Shown in pieces: positions 51,601-64,000 of a stretch of DNA of 64,000 bases; the first letter of the stretch is position 1; each line of letters opens with the position of its first letter. Where the stretch lies: contig CM022673.1 in assembly GCA_012295275.1 (NCBI GenBank), forward strand, positions 18,587,310 through 18,651,309, written 5' to 3'. The notes under the pieces were generated by a model. That model made no database searches, was not told the DNA's origin, and worked only from the letters and a program-made list of their open reading frames with translations. Source of the stretch: Chrysomallon squamiferum (Eukaryota; Mollusca; Gastropoda; Neomphalida; Peltospiridae). A program made the translations under genes and the position numbers.

Positions 51601-54484
51601 TCTCACACATTTTCTGCTAGATGTACGTATCAAAGAGATAAGAAAAAAATTGTTAGATATAAAAAATAAAGAGAGAGAGAGAGAAAAAGAAAAGAAAGAT
51701 ATTTATTACCAGTGCGGATTCAGAATTTCGGAAAAGTGATGGATATTTTTATTTTATTGGCTATAAAAAAAAATGAAAAGCATATTTCTATTAAATTATG
51801 TGCTTTATGTTTGTAACCAAAGGGGTAATTTTTCTAAATATTAATGTCCTTTAAGATAAATTCACAAAGGAAGAAAAAGAAAAAAGAAAGAAGGAAAAGG
51901 CAAAAAACAAAGAAAAAGTCATGTTTACACGACAGTCGCAGTGAACTGATGTATTTTGTATCACATTTCACACAGTTACGTAAAATAACGCAAATGCTTA
52001 GTCAAAGCCGTATGGCGTACTTAAATGTAAGTATAGTGAAAACGTCCATACCGCGTACTCACACTACTGTGCTAAAAACGACATATTGCCTTATTCGGCG
52101 TTAGTTCGTAAATAAATTAACTACACTTACTGTAGTGTGGTAAATAGACCGATGTTAACTCGACGTATCACATATTCACTCACAACGGTAAATTCACATT
52201 TACCATTATATTCACACTCACTGTCTGGGATTAATAGATATTCCGTGTACTGAATCCTGTGGTAAACAGACGTAACTATGCATTTAACGTGTTCAAACAC
52301 GAACTCTGCTGTAGCTGTGTGAAATTTGTTTAAAGAGAAACCAGGAAACTCACGCGACAGGATCGATATTATCGACACTGATGTTAGCGAGCTAACAATC
52401 GAAACATAATATCAAATCCTTCAGCTCAGTGTAATTTTTTAATAAAGCTATTTAGTAGCCGTAGGCTGTTATGCAAAAATTAAAATATTTTAACTTTTTG
52501 TCTATGATATAGGAAATGTATATACCTGAAATGAAAATTATTTATATGTTAGGCTAATGAGGCTTATATTTCGTTTTAATGTGTGTTCATGAAAAACACT
52601 AGGTAATGTTTTGCTGTAAACCTATACTTATATTGTAGTGTGTATGTTCACTGGTGAGGAAAACAAAATATGTAGACGGTCTGAACGTTTAAAATTTATA
52701 GTTATTAAAAATGAAATGGCAAATGCATAATCGGTACCTTATCAAGGTGGATTTGGTGAAAGTCAGGGGTTAAAGACAAACAAGAATGCTTTGGTCTGAT
52801 TGTACTGTTTGATGGTGAAGTTGGTTTGTTACAAAACGAAAAATGTTTTTTTTCCGAATCGCAACTAGCGAGAAGACATTGAGATGGGAATGAAAAGGTT
52901 GACCCGAATGGAAAGTGAATATTTTATGAAGAATATTTTCCTATGTTTTGGGGTCATTAAGTTTCAGTTCAGCTTGTATAACAGATTACATTCGATGAAT
53001 CATGATTTATACACCGATAGCATGTCAGCACACTGTTAATGATTTACATCAGTTTCATAAATAATTTCTAGAAAGCACGAAAGACGGAGACGACGACATT
53101 ACACTACTTCTCTTTGTGTCACTGTGAAAATAATAATAAAAAATATATTTTTCGATCAATGCTTTTGTATTGGCAAAGAGACAACAGTCTATTCTTTTTG
53201 AAATATTTGGATTGAATCGATAACAATAAACATCAGTAATGTCGAACGTAGAAACATCACTGACGTCTTTGTCCTTTCTAGTTTATTTCTATAAATAACT
53301 GCTGCAGCGTCAAACTACAGCAACACAAAGATTGTACGGGTGTTTATTCAACCGTGTCAGCCGCAGATACCGAGTGAGAGAACGCGTCATTTCAGTGAGG
53401 TTTAAAAACTGCTATTATTGACAGCACGATCATTCGACATAATCATATTTTTATAAGGTTGTTTTACATACGTATATCCAGGGGTTACTATAATCTGCTA
53501 CAAGTGTGTGATTCTGGTCACTTTCTGCTTGACCTCTCTGTCCACATCACGTATTTATAGATTAAAGTATTAAAATGAGACATAAAACAAATAAACAAAT
53601 CGTAATTTACCCAGCATTCATACCGTAAAACCATAATCCTAATAATAAAATTTACATTAATATTTATATTTTTATAAATATCTTCTTTGCTTTCTTCTTT
53701 TTATTTTTATTTTTGCTTTCATCTGTTGCTTAAATATAAAATGTTCATATATATAAAGGAGGCTAAATAAATGTGCTGATTTGATAAATAAAAACACTAG
53801 ATTTATCATATATTACTGTCAGATAGAAAACTAAATTAAGTATCACATTGAACATGCAAAGCACACGTATAAATATATGTGAATGTGTGTGTGCGTATGT
53901 GTGTGTGTGTATATATATATATATATACATACAAACAGTCAGATATATATATATGTACAGAGACATTCTTATCCAGAGATAACAAAATAAGTACATATAA
54001 ATATGCATACAACATACACATAAAGTTTTGAACAAAGTAATTAATTTTAAATACATAACAACTTTGAAGATAGATGTATATTCTGCTTTTAAATACAACT
54101 GTAAAGTATCCGTTACAGATAGTAGAATGAAGGCAAGTTATTCATGCACACATTACTTTATCTAAAACCTTTAGCAGTATCCTGTACGAAAATATAAGTA
54201 AGAAAACTCTTAATAATAAGGTTTTATTTCTGAAATGTTTTCTGCATCAAAAAACACGTATTACCATGTGGTAAGCGAACGTGTTTGACAAAAGAACACT
54301 GAACGCTTTGTTCACGTTACACAGATCAATATTTCAGATTAATATTTAATGTTCTGCATTAATGATCTTAAGCTATTATATACTGCCTAATGAAAAGAAT
54401 AAACCAGACGGAATATAAAATAAAGATAGAGAAACTACACAGCTTACCTGCTACGTATATTATGAAATGTGATGTAAAATCCAT
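43646..54484 (-). CDS. Cysteine-rich secreted protein gene with one three-Cys module per exon (11-exon model)
   Basis: I do not recognise the family. Eleven minus-strand exons with GT-AG borders join into one frame of 1206 nt (401 residues plus stop). Exon 1 supplies Met and a hydrophobic stretch (FIIYVA) that continues into exon 2 (AILPVV), like a signal peptide. Exons 2-10 each encode about 20-70 residues with three cysteines (four in exon 5). The first two are spaced C-x5-C or C-x7-C; the third comes 12-30 residues later. Exon 11 adds one Cys and the stop, giving 29 Cys in all. No transmembrane segment is seen after the start, so a disulfide-rich extracellular protein is inferred. The alternating Cys spacing loosely recalls insect 27-kDa haemolymph glycoproteins, but I claim no homology. 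The join between exons 7 and 8 is the weak point. Partial copies of exons 9-11 lie in the duplicated units at 14 and 30 kb. Confidence 0.75.
44129..44268 (-). CDS. Cys-module gene exon 10 (C-x7-C module)
   Basis: Acceptor TTTCAG, donor GTATGT. Phase 2 in, phase 1 out. Starts SMGKMHY, then CMSVVASFC and FESC. Two near-identical copies exist at 14237-14376 and 30449-30588; all three are open. Confidence 0.85.
44868..44961 (-). CDS. Cys-module gene exon 9 (C-x5-C module)
   Basis: Acceptor TATGCAG, donor GTATGT. Phase 1 in, phase 2 out. CSNLMSC, then DQFC. Decayed relatives sit at 14.78-14.85 and 31.02-31.07 kb. Confidence 0.82.
45303..45509 (-). CDS. Cys-module gene exon 8 (C-x7-C module; 5' border uncertain)
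   Basis: Cysteines in CLVSAKPVC and TSHC, followed by a Thr/Asp-rich stretch and VFKKLFDLLDSDA; donor GTATTT, phase 1 out. The start given uses a weak AACAAG acceptor, which keeps frame with exon 7 (phase 1). A better acceptor (TATTGTAG) gives a start at 45523 and needs phase 2 entry, as every other C-x7-C exon has. That would require an additional C-x5-C exon between exons 7 and 8. Confidence 0.7.
46279..46357. repeat. (GT)n microsatellite
   Basis: About 79 bases, at the 5' side of the LINE relic. Confidence 0.97.
46400..47210 (+). mobile_element. LINE reverse-transcriptase relic inside intron 7 of the Cys-module gene
   Basis: Plus strand (opposite to the host gene): SGLDGLTGEFYLKFWDVL, TGIISLFYKKKGNKST, LKKMMSRIISPDQTYCVS, DNVMLIRDRIDLTEFRNDEG, YQNADDTTI (decayed YADD), then INIDKSEVLLLVKTKQN. 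Frame breaks throughout; no EN or ORF1 here. Confidence 0.75.
47307..47434 (-). CDS. Cys-module gene exon 7 (C-x7-C module)
   Basis: Acceptor CCCTAG, donor GTATTT. Phase 2 in, phase 1 out. CLDQSMRNC then ETVC. The next intron contains a LINE reverse-transcriptase relic (46.40-47.21 kb). Confidence 0.78.
48134..48245 (-). CDS. Cys-module gene exon 6 (C-x5-C module)
   Basis: Acceptor TTTGAAG, donor GTACTA. Phase 1 in, phase 2 out. CPELRQC, then AQVC. The donor runs straight into a (TAC)n-like microsatellite (48.05-48.13 kb), so the splice site is part of the repeat. Confidence 0.78.
48444..48622. repeat. (CTA)n then (TTA)n microsatellite in intron 5
   Basis: About 135 bases of CTA units with two CTG interruptions, then TTA units. 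Confidence 0.97.
49240..49424 (-). CDS. Cys-module gene exon 5 (C-x7-C module, four Cys)
   Basis: Acceptor TTTCAG, donor GTATGA. Phase 2 in, phase 1 out. CLCSLVTSC carries one extra Cys, then QHC. It extends about 27 residues past the third Cys with an acidic/hydrophobic tail (DGIDSLGDFLKTIL), unlike the other modules. Confidence 0.78.
49697..49760 (-). CDS. Cys-module gene exon 4 (C-x5-C module)
   Basis: Acceptor TTTCAG, donor GTGAGT. Phase 1 in, phase 2 out. CPQLTEC then C at the end (DRC). The shortest module; includes a possible N-glycosylation site (NKT). Confidence 0.8.
50550..50662 (-). CDS. Cys-module gene exon 3 (C-x7-C module)
   Basis: Acceptor CTCCAG after a T-rich tract, donor GTAAAC. 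Phase 2 in, phase 1 out. Cysteines in CIQAAEISC, then MFPMC. Contains a dibasic-like TKRS near the end. Confidence 0.8.
51058..51160 (-). CDS. Cys-module gene exon 2 (C-x5-C module)
   Basis: Acceptor CTTCAG, donor GTAAGT. Phase 1 in, phase 2 out. Starts AILPVVTPK, completing the signal-like segment, then CPATQTC and a third Cys next to the 3' border (TIC). Confidence 0.8.
51161..54447. other. Large intron 1 of the Cys-module gene
   Basis: Holds poly-T, the 80-base duplication and no convincing exon. An open minus reading at 52127-52378 is not linked by phase. Confidence 0.5.
51362..51528. repeat. About 80-base direct duplication in intron 1
   Basis: AATCATGTTC...TTAAAAAAT repeated twice with three or four changes. 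Confidence 0.8.
54448..54484 (-). CDS. Cys-module gene exon 1 (start, signal peptide part)
   Basis: Begins MDFTSHFIIYVA and ends in phase 1 before the donor GTAAGC. It is the only upstream ATG exon that continues the frame of exon 2. The hydrophobic run fits the first half of a secretion signal. Confidence 0.65.
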
Positions 54485-54624
54485 TGTCGAGTGTTAGCGT
54501 GTAGTTTTCGTGTTTGTAAATAAATAACTGAGACAAAAAATCTCACTTGGTTTTCAAAATCAGAAATCGTTGTTAACCACACAGTTACTTCTCTATAACA
54601 ATGTGTTTACTGAAAGACGACTGC

Positions 54625-54680
54625 TGATTGGTTCAGTTTGCGCATGTCCTCTGTGTCATCAAACTAAAATGGTTTTATAG
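54625..54680 (-). promoter_or_regulatory. Possible TATA box and CCAAT motif upstream of the Cys-module gene
   Basis: On the minus strand TATAAAA (54673-54679) lies about 190 bases before the ATG, with CCAAT near 54633. The CCAAT is downstream of the TATA, which is not the usual order, so this is weak. Confidence 0.25.
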
Positions 54681-54939
54681 TGCTATATTTAAGCTGGCGT
54701 TATGAAATTTTGATATGCAAATATTTATCTATTACAAGCGTTGTAGAAATCCAGTAACCTTATATATATGCACGCAGTCTTGTTTTCAATATTTTACTCG
54801 TAAAATAGTTTACTTTTAAATTTAAAAAAATATCAAAGTAGATGTTTGTATTAGAGAAAGAAAAATAACATTTAGATTGTGGTTATTTATATTTGTTTAT
54901 AAATTTTACTCAATTTATAATTAACAAAAAATGATAGCT

Positions 54940-55700
54940 GAACCCATAGTATCCAGCTACAAAGATTAATGAAAGTCGATCCAATGACAATGCATTTTAT
55001 TCTCATAACCTGTATGATTACAGTTTACAGGAAAATGTAGTACAGATTATATAATGAGTTTTTTAAATTAAAATTAAAATGTACATGCGTGGAAGTTTAA
55101 GTTGGAGGACATACTTTCACACATATAATTCTTATAATTAGACTGTGCTTCTTTAATATAAATATATTAAATATATTATATGAAAATATATTTCGATGTC
55201 TCATATACATTAAAATACAAAATGATATTCATCTCCAATTTTTGGAAGAGCACAAATATGATATTTTCTGTTTTCTCTTAGAATATTAAACCACCTTCCA
55301 ATTTCAGTTGTAAGCTTCACATTCAATTTACATAATACGTTATCATCTTTTGAGACACCACTGAAAGATAACTTTATCATTTCAATTCATTTTTGAATAT
55401 TTTACAATGAATATTCAGTTTAATTCGTCCACTTTGTAAAACCAAATCATGTAATATTTTGAAACAATTACCATTGATTAACAATGATATCCAACCAAAC
55501 AGATTAACGATAGTTGAACATATATTTAGCATTCAGCTACATGGATTAATGATATTTGAACCCGAAATATTCAGCTGAACCGATAGCATCCAGCTGCATA
55601 GATTAATGATAAATTAATCATATCTGAATCCGTATATGCTCTTATAATAAATGATCCATCAGAATCGAACTACATAGATGAACGCATCGTTTATAACACA
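54940..55700. repeat. Degenerate tandem repeat upstream of the Cys-module gene
   Basis: Variants of ATCCAGCTACATAGATTAAT with TGATATTTGAACC recur irregularly five or more times. Confidence 0.5.
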
Positions 55701-55799
55701 AGCTAATGTTAACACAGTGGTTAATCAGATTCAGAAGTATGAACATAAATATGTTCTAAAAGTGTATAAGTAAAACTTCTTGAACCAGACCTGTCAGAA

Positions 55800-55850
55800 A
55801 GCGTGCCCGTCGCAGACGTGCTTCACAACAGTTTGCTCTGATTAGCACGT
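55800..55850. repeat. Dispersed repeat shared with 22.76 kb
   Basis: The reverse complement of AACAGTTTGCTCTGATTAGC and its flanks matches 22763-22800, including GAAGCACGTCT. A short CCTAT repeat follows. Confidence 0.5.
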
Positions 55851-56164
55851 TAATTTTTTTCCTATCCTATCCTATCCAGAATTGACCGCCCCACATAACT
55901 GCAACACAGTCGTATTTCGAAGAACAGTCTTTTTTGTCCAGCGAACTCTTGAGCAGTTAGTGTCATCAAAATCAAGTGGCTAAAACTGTTTATGCAATGA
56001 CTAATGTTTTAGACATAAGCTTTAATTCAAGCAGAAGTCTTCAGCTTGTGGGAGTTTTTGAGGCTGTTGTTACAGTACCATCTGAATTGTCAGTTTTCTA
56101 TTTTTGTGTGTGCGCTTTCTTTCTTTCTTTTCTTGCTCTTTTTCTTCTTCTTCTTTTTATATTT

Positions 56165-56176
56165 TTTATTTTTATT
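56165..56176 (-). promoter_or_regulatory. Candidate polyadenylation signals of the ACSF2-like gene
   Basis: Two adjacent AATAAA hexamers on the minus strand about 100 bases after the stop codon. Confidence 0.45.
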
Positions 56177-56270
56177 TTGTATTTGCTATGTGATTGGGGG
56201 TTTTTCTTCAGAAATTGTATCGCATAGCTGTATTCTATGACTACGATTTCCTCTTTTAAATTGCTGTAGT

Positions 56271-63775
<7,505 letters not shown>

Positions 63776-63779
<4 letters not shown>

Positions 63780-64000
63780 CTGTCAGCCTAAACAACTCAG
63801 AGCACAGCTGTTAGTGCACGGTTAATGTTTCTAAGCAACACAGTCTGTCAGCCTAAACAACACAGAGCACAGCTGTTAGTGCACGGTTAATGTTTCTAAA
63901 CAACACAGAGCACAGCTGTTAGTGCACAGTTAATGTTTCTAAACACAGAGCACAGTTAATGTTTTAATGTTTCTAAAAAACACTGAGTACAGCTGTTAGT
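63776..64000. repeat. 65-base minisatellite over a splice acceptor
   Basis: Two complete 65-base units starting CAGTCTGTCAGCCTAAACAA and two or more shortened ones; it overlaps the acceptor of the first ACSF2-like exon in the window. Confidence 0.85.

Larger units (their letters stand above)
54681..56164. other. Intergenic region between the two minus-strand genes
   Basis: Degenerate tandem repeat and a dispersed repeat only. Confidence 0.5.

Noticed and set aside
52127-52378. 83-codon minus-strand ORF in intron 1
   Set aside because: It has a donor-like end, but exons 1 and 2 already join in phase and it shows no Cys module pattern.

Overview
The window is eukaryotic nuclear DNA. It is AT-rich, dense in microsatellites, and carries GT-AG spliced genes with short exons and large introns, plus relics of non-LTR retrotransposons and pogo/Tigger-like transposons. 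A galaxin-type exon family, an ACSF2-like gene with many introns and very long dinucleotide arrays together suggest a lophotrochozoan, most likely a coleoid cephalopod. That taxonomic call is an inference. No prokaryotic gene organisation, rRNA, tRNA or CRISPR was seen.

Layout. 0-13.7 kb: no intact gene; old LINE relics on both strands, a ~0.8 kb inverted repeat pair (3.42-4.21 / 6.30-7.12 kb), and a decayed galaxin exon (9.14-9.51 kb). 13.75-43.29 kb: two tandem units (A 13.75-29.62, B 29.62-43.29 kb), with a third partial copy C starting at 43.29 kb. Each unit starts with the 3' exons of a cysteine-rich secreted-protein gene (minus strand) and then carries a Tigger-like element, a galaxin exon, LINE pieces and a conserved end block. 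A and B differ by several indels. 43.6-54.5 kb: the intact gene from which those copies derive. I reconstructed it as 11 minus-strand exons joined by GT-AG introns into one 401-residue frame: a signal-peptide-like start, then nine exons that each encode one three-cysteine module. 54.5-56.2 kb: intergenic. 56.27-64.0 kb: 13 minus-strand exons of an ACSF2-like acyl-CoA synthetase whose 5' end lies beyond the window.

The main new observation is the exon-per-module cysteine gene. Its modules alternate between C-x5-C and C-x7-C, and their intron phases alternate with them (1 to 2, then 2 to 1). The rule breaks once, between exons 7 and 8, exactly where a LINE fragment lies in the intron, which suggests a lost or unrecognised module. 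Its 3' exons have been copied into units A and B, where some are broken and others still open. A second observation is in the ACSF2-like gene: a (GA)n array in one intron is flanked by (CU)n arrays in the introns two upstream and two downstream, so the pre-mRNA could form long duplexes around pairs of exons.

The 11-exon and 13-exon models come from hand translation and splice-phase bookkeeping. No transcript or database search was available.
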